Both the position numbers and the translations under genes were made by a program. A DNA stretch of 17,496 bases from Gracilaria vermiculophylla (lineage: Eukaryota; Rhodophyta; Florideophyceae; Gracilariales; Gracilariaceae), in contig JAHNZQ020000308.1 of NCBI GenBank assembly GCA_019155205.2, positions 4,971,903-4,989,398 on the forward strand, given 5' to 3'. Every line of letters starts with the position of its first letter. Positions within the stretch are counted from its first letter, which is position 1. Positions 1 through 8,702 of this stretch are shown one piece after another. The notes beneath the pieces were generated by a model. That model saw nothing but the letters and a program-made list of their open reading frames with translations. It was not told the origin of the DNA and ran no database searches.

Positions 1-222
1 TCGATGCCAAAACGTTTCATTAGCGTTAAACATCAAAAAGAATGCAAAATAAACTATTGAGCGTCGCGCAGTAAAGATTTGTTATTGCTGATCATATGTT
101 TTTGAAACGGTTTTTTGACTTTACTTTCTACTGAAACCTATTTTTGTAGGCGTACAGTATACATTTGGTAGTTTTTTGAGATTTCACAGCATGTCGTATG
201 TTTTTGAAACAGTCTGTAGTTA
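1..222. other. AT-rich sequence interrupting the 3' LTR of element A
   Basis: Homology to the complete LTR at 8703-9344 stops at about position 222, and this AT-rich stretch takes its place. It holds no convincing ORF. A 14-base direct repeat, TATGTTTTTGAAAC, occurs at 95-108 and 197-210, 102 bases apart. It could be one end of another mobile element inserted into the LTR, or flanking DNA exposed by a deletion. The window edge prevents a decision. Confidence 0.5.
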
Positions 223-395
223 CCTGCATAAATTAACTAAAATAAATATAAAATCTACCGCTCTTTAGGGATACTGTAGCGCACGCGGGCAGAATTATGC
301 ACCACGTAGCTCAGTTAATAAAATACGAGCCCTTCTTAGGAGTAGTATGCCATAAGTCCACACCACCATATTTCCTTAAAAGCCACTGTTCTACA
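223..395 (-). repeat. Partial 3' LTR of element A
   Basis: On the minus strand this begins TGTAGAACAGTGG at 395 and matches the start of the 5' LTR (9344 downward), of the B LTR (13874 upward) and of the C LTR fragment (14961). Only the first 173 bases remain before sequence 1-222 takes over. A TATA-like AAATATAAAA sits at 244-253. The inner edge at 395 lies 2 bases from a polypurine tract, as expected for the start of a 3' LTR. Confidence 0.9.
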
Positions 396-397
396 TA

Positions 398-411
398 CCC
401 CCTTTCCTAAA
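398..411 (-). other. 3' polypurine tract of element A
   Basis: The minus strand reads TTTAGGAAAGGGGG, then TA, then the LTR start TGTAG at 395. In LTR retrotransposons this purine tract resists RNase H and primes plus-strand DNA synthesis. The identical 14-mer recurs at 2030-2043, 6165-6178 and 17202-17215. Confidence 0.88.
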
Positions 412-1809
412 TTGCACCACGTCCTCGAGGTGCATCTTCCGATTCCTTGGTCCCCGGGGTGGCTCCTATCGGTGTCGATGCAAGCGAGGCCTCTGGCAAT
501 TGAGACATTCTCTTCTCCAAGCGTTTCTTCATACTTCCATACTCCTGCGCGGCGTACCACCGCGGGCTCCTGTTTTATCCCTTGCGGCGTTTGCGGGCCC
601 TTGTCCTCCTTGTCTTGGCTGCAGCTCCTCTTTATCGGCGCATCTGGTCGATGCGACCTCACCAATTGGCGGTTTGAGCTCCCGCGCACTCGAGTTTGTC
701 GTGCGCGGTGCAGGCGTGCGACCTCCGTGGCCGGATCGTGAGTCAGCCCGGACGGGACACCCACTCTCTCAAGGAGTTGGACGCTCCGATTCCTGCGCAG
801 GCCCTCCTTTGGGAAACACTCGCTTCATCGCGTCCGTTGGTTCAATCTACGTGAATGTGCATGTCTCGTAATCCTCTCGTTAGCGCCTCCGTCAGCCTCC
901 ACTGGATATGAACGTACGACCCAATATGGTGCTCCATACCTTGCCTGCTTCCGGTCGCCCGGCTGCTTTCGGTAAGCCTACTGCAAAGACAAGTTCCACC
1001 CCATTGTAACGAGTCCTAATGGAGACGATGACCGGCGACCATACCCTGCCTTTACCCGTTTAGCACCTTCTCGGGTTCCTCAGGTGCCACGGCTCCGAGA
1101 ACCCGACTATAACCCCGTGATGGAGAGCCTGGCAGATGATACGACCTGTCGGTTACCGGCTCCGTCCCAGGATATGGGCGCGCCTCCTGAGGTGATAACG
1201 CCGCGGCCCGCCGCGATGCCGAGTGCTCCCGCAGTGGTAGCCGCCGTGTCTCCTATGGAAGGGGACTAAATTGCCCCCGTCCCGGTAACCTCGGCCCCAG
1301 TGGTGCAACCCCGGCTGCGGAGCCTCCCTGCGCCTGTTCTTCAGCCTCGCCTGCGGAGCGTTCCAGCTCCCACACCGCCGTCACCTCCGGTGTCACCGAC
1401 TCCGTCCTTGGCTTTAACGACCTTCACTGCGGAACGTGCAAAATCCCTTCGGGGAGCCCATGTCCCAGCTGGTCCGCCATCCGCGGCTCCTTCCGTGGCG
1501 CTTGTAGCTCCGTCAATGGAGGTGGCCGCTTCGGGTGCACACTCGGGCGGAGTATCCTCTGGGGCTCTGAACGCTGCCTTCCAGGAGTTGGTTCAGGCAT
1601 GACTGGTGACGGGCCGTCCTGCTCCCCCTTCTACTGCAGAGGCTCTGCGCCAGGCGCGTGTTTGGGTCGTAGAGCTCCACAAGGCCCGGGCAGACCGAGC
1701 CTCGATGGCGGCCATCAAGAAAAGCCTGTCGGGGTTCGTCGATAGCCAAGCGCTCACGGCAAAAGCGCGCCTTGAAGCGGAGTATTCAACTATCTTCGGT
1801 GACCTGTAG
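412..1809 (+). pseudogene. Reverse-oriented accessory gene of element A (damaged)
   Basis: This ORF runs opposite to gag-pol, between the chromodomain and the 3' LTR. I recognise no known family. Its related copy in element B (12755-13870, minus strand) shares the N-terminal part, the Pro/Ala-rich middle and a C-terminal helical domain. Coding similarity runs in frame 2 to about 870 and in frame 1 from 1084 to 1809, so there is a frameshift, plus in-frame stops at 1267 and 1600. The middle has a tandem 11-residue repeat (QPRLRS-L/V-PAP, about 1303-1368). The C-terminal domain keeps blocks such as LHKARADRASMAAIKKS and a final FGDL. The first ATG is at 478, but homology starts near 413, so the true start is unsure. 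AATAAA lies 18 bases after the stop. Positions about 990-1295 have no counterpart in B. Plant chromoviruses such as Grande also carry reverse-oriented extra ORFs; a shared function is not implied. Confidence 0.75.
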
Positions 1810-1826
1810 GTGATGGGATCCTGACA

Positions 1827-1832
1827 AATAAA
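1827..1832 (+). terminator. Poly(A) signal AATAAA after the accessory gene
   Basis: A canonical AATAAA lies 18 bases after the accessory gene stop, on the same strand. The aligned place in element B reads GTAAAATA, so the signal is degraded there. It supports transcription opposite to gag-pol but does not prove it. Confidence 0.5.
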
Positions 1833-1844
1833 AAATTCTTCGGG

Positions 1845-1860
1845 TGGAGCAGAAGCTCCA
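1845..1860 (+). other. Small hairpin conserved between A and B
   Basis: TGGAGC-AGAA-GCTCCA forms a 6-bp stem with a 4-base loop just past the accessory gene. Element B keeps it at about 12678-12693 (stem GGAGC/GCTCC, loop AGAG on its minus strand), although the sequence around it has drifted. A role in 3' end formation or RNA stability is only a guess. Confidence 0.45.
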
Positions 1861-2029
1861 TGAACGGTAGTTACAATATGCATAGGCCGTGCCTGCGTGC
1901 TCAACGACACGAAGTGCCGCCGTCGCAACATGCGAAAAGCGAGCAACAGTATCCGGAAGGCGAAAAAGATAACTTCTAGGTAGGGGATAGACGGCGGAGA
2001 CGAAAAACATCTCCGGTTCGGGGCCCCCT

Positions 2030-2043
2030 CCCCCTTTCCTAAA
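2030..2043 (-). other. Internal polypurine tract copy at the pol end
   Basis: This is an exact copy of the 3' polypurine tract 14-mer TTTAGGAAAGGGGG, on the same strand, just downstream of the pol stop. Element B has a related tract at the same place (12497-12514). It may be an extra plus-strand priming site. Confidence 0.7.
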
Positions 2044-2052
2044 CAGAAGCGC

Positions 2053-2325
2053 CTATGTGGAGTGGCGTTTCCGCACCAGATTGGCGTGGAATCGCCTAAG
2101 GAAGTTCTCCGAGATATGTTCCGGAGGTTCTTCCGTGTCGTCCTTCGAGGTGTACCCATACCTACGGACGTGGTACGGTATTCCTGCAGGGGTTTGTTGA
2201 TGGGAGACGATATAGTCTACCGCGTGGAGGATATCACCTTCAGGGGTCATAATGGCGTCTGGGGGCTCCAGCAATAGTTCAACGAGAGCGGTGGTACGGT
2301 TCCCCTTATTCAACGGTGTAGTCAC
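2053..2325 (-). pseudogene. Chromodomain at the integrase C-terminus (element A)
   Basis: The segment encodes a chromodomain, a methyl-lysine histone reader. In chromoviruses it is fused to integrase and biases integration toward marked chromatin. Visible signature: AVDYIVSH, then YHVRRYGY, then DDTEEPPEHI and a final helix with ENFLRRF. The usual pattern is VRW-GY followed by DDTWEP, so two aromatic-cage tryptophans are replaced, by Arg in VRR and by Glu in DDTEEP. Element B shows the same domain at 12261-12470. It is in a different frame from the integrase end at 2342, so a frameshift separates them. The stop at 2053 probably ends pol. Confidence 0.82.
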
Positions 2326-2341
2326 TCCTGAGGTGATTCGA

Positions 2342-3087
2342 TTACGAAGCTTCGCACGTTTTCCCTGAGTTGTGATGGCGGTTATTCCTCAGGGGGCTGG
2401 GCGTCGGGACTTTCGTCACCCTATCACAGGAGACGACGTCCCTGAGCCCGTGTACCTCAATGGCGTCAGTGTCCCTATAGGTGGCCAGGACTTTGTAAGG
2501 CCCTGCGGTGGTCGGCACTGACTTGCGCGTGACGTCCGGTGGTTCGTCGGATGTTTCCCAAGGTTTGTCGAGGAAATCTTCGTCGCCTTTCTTCAGGTGA
2601 GGGCCTTCCATCACCTTCCGGTCGAAGTCTTGCTTGTATCTCCTCTGCGAGGCGTTGAGTCTCTTCTTTGCGAAAGAAAGTGCGTTTTCATACCTCCTTA
2701 GGATGGAGCGTTTGGCTTGCGTTGCTCTTGGCGCCTGTGGCCCATCCGCCTGGTGCGCAGTGGCGCGTGCTGCAACGACGACACTTGGCGGGATGCGCGA
2801 GAGCACCAGATTGAAAGGAGCGGTCCCCGTGGAGCGATGCACCTGCAGGTTGTATGCATACGTGAGGGGGCCCAGATATACGTCCCAATCCTTCTGGTAG
2901 TCCGCGACATAGTGCTAGAACCTCGAGGCGATGGTCTTGTTCAAACTTTCCGCCTCTCCGTTTGTCTGGGGGTGATAGGCAGTGTAAACAACTGTTTCGT
3001 CCCCAGCATTCCGGAAACGGCGCTAAAGAGCTTCGCCGCGAACCGGGGGTCATTGGCCGTAAGGAGGTACAACGGTATCCCGTAGGG
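2342..3087 (-). pseudogene. Integrase: end of catalytic core and C-terminal domain (element A)
   Basis: This continues the integrase after an in-frame TAG at 3088-3090. The core's second Asp region reads TANDPRF, where TDNGPQF-like sequence is usual. Near 2960-2985 a frameshift moves the reading frame; after it AYHPQTNGEAESLNKT carries the catalytic Glu of the DDE triad. From 2842 the frame is open to 2342 and carries the family block APFNLVLSR-PP, a basic stretch (KKRLNASQRRYKQDF) and the GPYKVL block typical of the small C-terminal barrel. Integrase joins the cDNA ends to chromosomal DNA in the nucleus. This copy cannot yield a full enzyme. Element B has the same segment at 11401-12260. Confidence 0.85.
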
Positions 3088-3738
3088 CTAAACCCAATGC
3101 TCCAGAAAGGCGTCGGCAATCACTGCTGCCGTAGTGCTCCGGAGCGGGATGGCACGCGAGATCTTGGAAAGGCGATCCGTGATCACGAGGATAAATTGAT
3201 GCCCTCCCTCCGTCTTGGGGAGAGGGCCCAAGATGTCCACGGCCACAAACTCCGACGGTTCTAACGGTGAGAAAAGCGTGAGCGGCGTCCGGTGTTTTCG
3301 TATACTCCCACTAGCGGAGGCGCAAGAATAGCAATCCGCCACCGTTTGAAAGGCGTCATTAGCCATGTTCTGCCAATAGAACTCCCTCCGCATGTTGAAG
3401 TACGTCCGAGATCCACCAAGATGCCCGGCGAGGCGAGCATAGCGCGAGAGATACAACACTCTCACCCGTAGCTTCGTCGCGACCACCTTTTGGAGAGCTC
3501 CATCCCGGGGGGCGCTGCGTACAAGCACGCCGTCGCGGTCGACGTCAAATGACGAATTCAAGCTCCTACTAGTGGCGAGGCACTCTTTGCAGTACGCATT
3601 CGTACTCCGTTTCTTCAGGAACTCCGGCACCGTAATGGGGAGAACTTCTTTCTCCTTCTCGACAAGAGCCATCACCTCAGGGAATCCAGTATCCAGTATG
3701 CCGTCCTCCAGGTTCACAGCATTCCAAACATTCTCCAT
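3088..3738 (-). pseudogene. Integrase: zinc domain and start of catalytic core (element A)
   Basis: The frame is open for 216 residues. The zinc-binding HHCC domain is visible as LAGHLGGSRTYF, then RREFYW, then VADCYSC; the first His of the usual H-x(n)-GH pair is missing (Arg or Tyr at that place). The catalytic core begins with AVDILGPLP, whose Asp is the first of the DDE triad, followed by FILVITDRLSK and IPLRSTTAAVIADAF. The frame ends at TAG 3088-3090, where the integrase core should continue. The same region in element B is 9485-10063, which supports the alignment. Upstream, the linker to RNase H is in another frame, so there is a frameshift around 3740. Confidence 0.88.
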
Positions 3739-4282
3739 GGGATCGTTCTTTCACGTCGGCGTCTCGGATGACCAGACACGGGCTGTTGTTCTCCAAAGGT
3801 TATTTATCTTCTCCCTCGGTGGAGATTCGCGAGAACGCGTCCGCTACCTGGTGTTTGATGCCGGGACGGTGGATGATATCAAACTCGAGGTCCAGGAGGC
3901 GTAACCTCCACCTTTCCAGGTGACCGGAAGCATCCGTCAAGGACAGTATTCACTTCAGTGGTGGGTGGTCTGTCCTCGAGGTGATACGCGTGCCTTCTAG
4001 GTACAGGCGTTAAAGCAAAACCGCCCACACAATGGCAAGAAATTCGCGCTCCGAGGTGTAGTTCCATTCCGTAGGTGTGAGGCTGCGACTCCAGTATCCG
4101 ATGGGTTGAAGTCCACCTTTCGGTTGCTCCTGTAGGAGTACACATCCGACCCGGTATTTACAGGCATCAGTGTCCAGCACCGTTCGGCCGTGCCGCTTCG
4201 GAAATACCAAGATTGGTGGTTCTCTTAGTCTCCTCTTCCCAGTGTTAAAGGCTTCAAACTCCTCGTCCGTCAAAATAATCAA
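3739..4282 (-). pseudogene. RNase H domain (element A)
   Basis: RNase H degrades the RNA strand of the RNA:DNA hybrid during reverse transcription. Its four acidic motifs are visible in order: VLDTDAC, YTSEREFLAIVWA, SRTDHPPL and HQVADAFSR. YWSRSL, typical of Ty3/gypsy, also appears. The frame is the same as RT, with stops at 4010-4012 (TAA), 3950-3952 (TGA, at a position that is Trp in relatives) and after ISTEGEDK. The catalytic acids themselves are kept, so this domain decayed mainly through nonsense changes. The linker after it aligns to 9345-9484, the first bases of element B. Confidence 0.88.
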
Positions 4283-4849
4283 TTACGTCGGGTTTTCTTT
4301 CTCCAAGAGGCGATATAACGGCACCGCTATACGGGGGAAATTTGGTACAAACCTCCGAATTATATTACGCAACCCTAGGAAGGAGCGGAGCTCCGACTGG
4401 TTATTGGGAGGTTGAGCTTCCTTAATGGCGTCCTGAGTTTTTCTGGAAACCTGTGGGCGGCCCGGGAGTACATCGTGCCCCAGGTAGTCCACCGACGACT
4501 TGAAAAAGAAACATTTCTCCAGCTTCAAGGTGAGTCCAGCATCCTTTAGAAGTTGGAGCACGCGCTTCACTTGAATGAAGTGCTCCTCCACGCTGCGGGA
4601 GTATATGATGACATCATCAATATACACCAAGGCGTACTGCCACTTCAACTTTGACAGAAATATGTCCACTGCTCGTTGGAACGTAGCGGGTGCATTCTTC
4701 AATCCAAATGGCATCCTTAGAAATCTTAAGATCTCACAGTGCGAGGTTTACATTGTCTTATTCTTTTCGGAGTCGTCCGTCTCGATCTGCCAATAGCCGC
4801 TGTTCGCATCGAGCGTGGAGTAAACGGAAGCATTGCCTGAGAACCCGAT
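4283..4849 (-). pseudogene. Reverse transcriptase palm and thumb (element A)
   Basis: This continues RT in the same frame as 4850-6082, past a TGA at 4850-4852. Motifs: STLDANSGYWQI with its catalytic Asp, RMPFGLKNAPATFQR, and the catalytic box ALVYIDDVIIYS near 4613-4636, where YIDD is a common variant of YVDD or YLDD. It goes on through LKLEKCFFF, VDYLGH and RSFLGL. Further stops are a TAA at 4748-4750 and a TAA at 4283-4285. RT copies the element RNA into DNA within the particle. All catalytic residues can be seen, but the frame is broken. Confidence 0.9.
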
Positions 4850-6076
4850 TCATTCATACATGCGAGGTATCGGGAACGAATCGCGAACCGTCACCACGTT
4901 GAGACGTCTATAGTCAATACATAACCTTGAGGAGCTATCTCTCTTCTTCACAAACACCACCGAGGAGGCCCGTTCGGAATTGAAAGGCTCGGTAACGCCC
5001 TTCTCCAGCATCCGGTTGACCTCATCGCCTTCGAAATCGCGCGCATGGGATCCGGCCCTCCTCGAGAGTTGATATACTGGTTTTGCATCGGGTGTGAGCT
5101 GGATCCTGTGCTTGGCTAGACTGACCTGACCCAGGCAGCCAGACCACATGTCCTCAAAGGCGGATAGCATCTCGACTATTCTATGGCGATACCCTTCGAA
5201 ATCCTCGCCAATTTGGTGCTTTTCATGCCACAGGGCAGGATTCTCTTCCTCTGGAGCCGGAGAAGTGGCCTTCGCCTCCACGGAGACAATTGCATCGCGT
5301 TCCACAAGGTCTTCCGAACGAAAAAGACGAGCCAGTCTTGTAGGGGCGGGTAATCCCAATCCGACAACAGTTCCTTTCTGGAGCCGTAACGGCGACTCCT
5401 TCAGGGTGGCGAGCACAACCCTGAAGGGAATGTTCGGTATTAGTTCCATAACACCGTTCGCCATCATGGAGTGCTGCTTCATCGTCAGGTGTGGACTCCC
5501 CTGTAGGAATGAAAGGCCAGATGCAGAGGTCTGCACCCAAACGCCGGCCTGACTCCTCGCGAGCATTTCGATGCTCTTCACCACTCTGAGCTTATTCGAC
5601 TGCGTCTCCTTTGGAACATGATTCACGTGACGCGCGTTGGCGTTCGATCCTGGGGATGCGGACTCGATACCTACAGGGGCTGCGTTGTGAAACATCACCT
5701 TCCGCAGGCGCGGGTAGATTGCACGTACATACTGATCCTCAAAGAAAGTGCCCAATATCGATTGTGCGGCCACATTGGTCGCCACGAAGAACCACACTTT
5801 CACCTGTAAGTAGCCCAACCGGAAATACAGGGGTATTGGTTCGAGGATAATCAATGCTCGACGCGACGCATCGTGCACCATAGGGAGCTTGCCAGTCGTC
5901 AAAGAGCCGAGAGCAGACCGCGGGAGCACGTCGGTGTGCATCAGATTGGGGCCAGCTCCTGTATCGAGGATAGCGCGCACAGTGATGGAGGCGAGCGGGG
6001 AACAACCTCTAGAGGCGAAAATTTTGTAATTTTCACGGCGGAGTGTGCAAACCAAATCCTCAAAGGTGTCGAAAGG

Positions 6077-6142
6077 GTCCAACGGGATTGCGGGGCCCGC
6101 CTATTCTGCATCGACGGAGATTGGGGGGCCCGCCGACTCTGC
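6077..6142 (-). repeat. 33-bp tandem duplication near the pol start (element A)
   Basis: Units at 6077-6109 and 6110-6142 are similar and lie head to tail; element C has one unit at this place. The length keeps the frame, but the 6077-6109 unit carries a TAG, so pol is broken here. It looks like slippage after insertion. Confidence 0.75.
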
Positions 6143-6164
6143 ATTGAAGGAGCAGACGGCTTCT

Positions 6165-6178
6165 CCCCCTTTCCTAAA
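6165..6178 (-). other. Internal polypurine tract copy at the gag-pol junction (element A)
   Basis: This is an exact copy of the 3' polypurine tract 14-mer, inside the pol coding frame. Element C has the identical 14-mer at the same place (17202-17215). It may act as a central plus-strand priming site. Confidence 0.65.
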
Positions 6179-6212
6179 GGCGACCTCTGTGGAGCTGGGG
6201 CTCGATAATAAG

Positions 6213-6253
6213 GAGCCACGCGGAGCCTCTACGCATGGCTCTGAGGGTTTTCC
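6213..6253 (-). promoter_or_regulatory. Gag-pol -1 frameshift signal (element A)
   Basis: On the minus strand the order is GGAAAAC (6253-6247), 5 bases, then a stem of GAGCCATGCG and CGCGTGGCTC (6241-6232 and 6222-6213, one G-T pair) around a 9-base loop that starts with TAG. Pol is open in the -1 frame across this point. Element C has the same layout at 17127-17167 with a perfect stem. A 1-base indel upstream in A has shifted its gag frame, so the intact case is best read from C. Confidence 0.7.
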
Positions 6254-6355
6254 TGGCTGGAGGGGGGCTGAGTTCCAGTCGGGGACGGCTTCTGCGGTTG
6301 TTCATTGAGATGCGACGTGTTCCCTCTGAGGTGCAACCGGTTTGGATACCGGCAC

Positions 6356-7544
6356 CTACGTTGCGGGTGCAAGTGACAGTGGAATAGGCTGCCCTCCCGG
6401 TATAGCACGGTAAGCGTAGTTTCCTTGATAGGACCGGATGTAGCGATACGCGGTTCGAAAACTTCCGCTCTCCGTTGGTGTGTACTTCATGTCCTGGAAG
6501 TTTTTCTCCCGTTCCTGCAAGATGGCAGCCCTCATTGCCTGGAGAAGAGTTGTACAGTGTACTGGCTCTCGAGAAAAGAAAATCCTGGACGGCGGTGGGT
6601 AGCCTGGAGGGTTCGCAAATCGGACACTCCTGTAAGATCCTGCTGAGGCGTACGAAGTGAAGGACGAGAATGTCCTTATCCGAAACAGTGCTCCCTGAGA
6701 GGAGGCGTATGTGAGGGCAAGGGTCTCTTGCTCTGCTACGAGCGTGAGCTCATCGACCTCCTCTGAGGTGCTGGAATCCAGCGTCAGGGCGGATGCCCGA
6801 CGGGTCCGTGAGACCGCCAGTTTGCCCAAAAGTGGAGTATGGCTGAGACGAGTGGCACGGTGGGTATCCCCATAGGATTCTGCGAAACGCGCTAGCTCCG
6901 TATAGATGGTCTTAGGGTGCGTTATCAGGTGATTACGCACCCTCGCGCGTATCGAGGGAAAAAGTCCTTCGACAAAAAACGAATTCAACCGCCGTTAGGA
7001 GTACACGTTCCCGCACCGTAGGGCCTTCGTCCACAGCTTCTGTGAGAACCACGTCTCGGTAATTCCCGTGTTCTGCGTATAGGAGGTGACTTCCGCATCA
7101 GCATCGGCTATTACCTCGTCCGTGGGGTATCCGAGTAAACCATGCCTTCCCCGAGAGGTAATAGACATCATGCAATTAAAGCTAGCAAAAATGTTACAAT
7201 TCCGACTTCATATTTTTGAGTTACAGATAACAATCCGAATTTTAATTTACTTTTTGAGAGTACCTTTTAAGGATAAAATTCACCACCTACGGGTACGTCG
7301 TCCAGATCTCCGTTCCAGGATCATCCACAGTGGTGCTATCCCCCGTGAAATGCGGCTGCACCAGCGAGTGCGCTTGGCCTTTGAGGTAGAACTGAAAGCA
7401 ACATATGGTGGCACCTTCATGGACACAATTTGTATTGCACGCTGAACGGAAGCGCATAAGAAAGTTCAACACCGAGATGGGATCCTCGACTGTGAAATAG
7501 TGCTTCTTCATTTGAATATCCATGCGGCGTTGGATCTTCGTGAG
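6356..7544 (-). pseudogene. gag second part: capsid domain and Pro/Gln-rich tail (element A)
   Basis: It starts at MDIQMKKH (about 7523), 7 codons after the conserved UGA that ends gag part 1. It resembles the retrotransposon Gag capsid fold: VLNFLMRFRSAC, a QFYLKGQAHSL block, LFPSIRARVRNHL and LARFAESYGDTH. Capsid assembles the particle around the RNA. An insertion at 7131-7259 breaks the frame after the first 79 codons; coding resumes at about 7126 and again from 6988. The 6988 frame ends with a TAG at 6356-6358 where element C has Gln. No CCHC zinc knuckle is visible before pol. Element C has the cleaner copy at 15970-17151. Confidence 0.85.
7131..7259. other. 129-bp AT-rich insertion inside gag of element A
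   Basis: Element C is continuous here, while A has an extra 133 bases including a 4-base near-duplication, GTAT at 7127-7130 and GTAC at 7260-7263. The insert has no ORF and no clear terminal inverted repeats. One end carries a near-inverted copy of neighbouring gag sequence (CTATTACCTCG at 7109-7119 against GAGAGGTAATAG further in). It may be a small non-autonomous element or a repair product. Confidence 0.6.
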
Positions 7545-8641
7545 TCATTTAGCGACCGACGCTTCGTAAAGAGTGGAACGATCATTCAACATGTAAGTGT
7601 CATAGTCCACCACTTTGGAGAAGAGGTCGTTAAGCGGGACGACCTTCCTGACCCTTCTGCTCTTCTCCTTGGGAGGTATACTGTCCTTCGAGCTGGAGCT
7701 GTTCACGGACTCGGAGTCTGAGCTTCTTTCCAAATCGATGTCTCGCTTTCTTCTTCTCTCCCTCCGTTTCTTTCGTCGTCTTTCCTTAAGGTGGTCTAGG
7801 TTGGTGACGATACCCCCGTTATCGCGATCTACCCAAGGAGTATCCTGTCCTTCTCTCCTTAGTTGAACTTCTTCGTGACCGGTATCCTGTCCTCCTCCGC
7901 AATGCGTCAGGTCCAGACGGTGCATAGCGAAATTCTTGAGGTGGTCCCGTTTCCCTACGGCAGTATCCTTTCCTCCTCTGGCGTAGGGGGCGGCAGTATC
8001 CTTTCGTTCTCTGCCCGGGGTCACCTTAGGTGTTGATAGAGGGAACCTGTCCTGTACGGATGAATAACTTTGAAACGCCGCTGCGGGGAGCAGCTGCGCG
8101 GTTTAGTTTGGGAACGAATCTTCGCACGAAGAGCATCTGAGATCACCGCGAAGAAGGGATCGGTATCCAGCAAAGCATCCACAACACGGTGAGCGCTCTC
8201 CGTTGCGATTTCCTCCACATGGGTGTGGCGGCGTGCTCCGAAGTGGATTTCGACACCTGCAGTTATTCTTTCCACCAGCTCTTGTGAGAGCCAATCCGTA
8301 AGCCGTGAGGCCAGTGACTTTAGGCGGGAGTTAGCCTTCGGGTGTTTCCGTCCCTGCAGCTCCTGAAGTGGCAGCTGAGATGCCGTGTGCGGTTCTTCAA
8401 ACTACACATCGGAATTCTCCAGAGCTGTCGCGTGGAATTTCGAATGCCCCCGATCGTGCATTCTCCTTATGCGATTCCTGAAATGCTCCATTGAGGAACC
8501 AGGATTCCGAAGGAGACTTTCAGGGTACTCCAGTGTGGCAGCCATCTCCTGGGGAGCGCTGCACGTGTTGCGCGCACCAACGGAGTCGGTTGCTTGAGGA
8601 TCCTGTAGAAGGGTTTCCATTGGATGTTCGGAGGGCTCCAT
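7545..8641 (-). pseudogene. gag first part: Ser- and Arg/Lys-rich N-terminal protein (element A)
   Basis: The first ATG after the 5' LTR in this frame is at 8641 (MEPSEHPMETLLQ). Breaks relative to element C: a TAG at 8402-8404 where C has Glu, and a 4-base insertion near 8105 that shifts the frame. It resumes at 8024 and runs to a UGA at 7545-7547. Features: IRRMHDR, the helical block DWLSQELVERI, four G-K/Q-D-T repeats, a basic run (KERRRKKRRERRRKR) that suggests RNA binding or nuclear entry, then an acidic/serine stretch SDSESVNSSSS and the conserved end VPLNDLF...ASVAK. I know no named domain for it. It probably forms the N-terminal half of Gag. Confidence 0.8.
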
Positions 8642-8683
8642 AGAGGAGTAGGTCGAGGGTGATTTTCTTCCACCTCCGAATCA

Positions 8684-8702
8684 CCTTTAGGAAAAATTCC
8701 AC
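8684..8702 (-). other. Possible primer-binding site of element A
   Basis: Directly after the 5' LTR end (CAACA at 8703) the minus strand reads GTGGAATTTTTCCTAAAGG. A TGG one base past the LTR is the usual start of a tRNA primer-binding site, since it pairs with the CCA end. I cannot match the rest to a common primer tRNA. Confidence 0.35.

Larger units (their letters stand above)
1810..2052. other. Spacer between converging pol and accessory gene
   Basis: About 240 bases separate the accessory gene stop (1809) from the pol stop (2053), which face each other tail to tail. Element B has an equivalent spacer (about 12491-12754) with recognisable similarity, so the spacing is a family trait. It contains the AATAAA signal, a small hairpin and a second copy of the purine tract. 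No ORF is convincing. Confidence 0.7.
4850..6232 (-). pseudogene. pol N-terminal part: aspartic protease and RT fingers (element A)
   Basis: This is the pol 5' end, entered by a -1 frameshift from gag at 6213-6253. From the 6232 frame entry it is open except for one TAG inside a 33-bp tandem duplication (6077-6142). The protease has the active-site block AILDTGAGPNL near 5960 and a likely flap and second strand further on (SILGTFFEDQYVRAI). A spacer of about 200 residues follows, then RT begins with HRIQLTPDAKPVYQ, ASSVVFVKKRD and LCIDYRRLN. The frame stops at TGA 4850-4852, just after SFPIPRM. The protease cuts Gag and Gag-Pol during particle maturation. Element C carries the same protease start at 17148-17496. 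Confidence 0.88.

Noticed and set aside
500..871. A separate small gene at 500-871
   Set aside because: It aligns with the N-terminal part of the reverse-oriented accessory gene in element B, so it is a frame-shifted piece of that gene.
1593..2159. Minus-strand ORF of 188 codons
   Set aside because: It lies opposite the conserved plus-strand accessory gene and spacer, has no counterpart in element B and crosses the pol stop region; a shadow frame.
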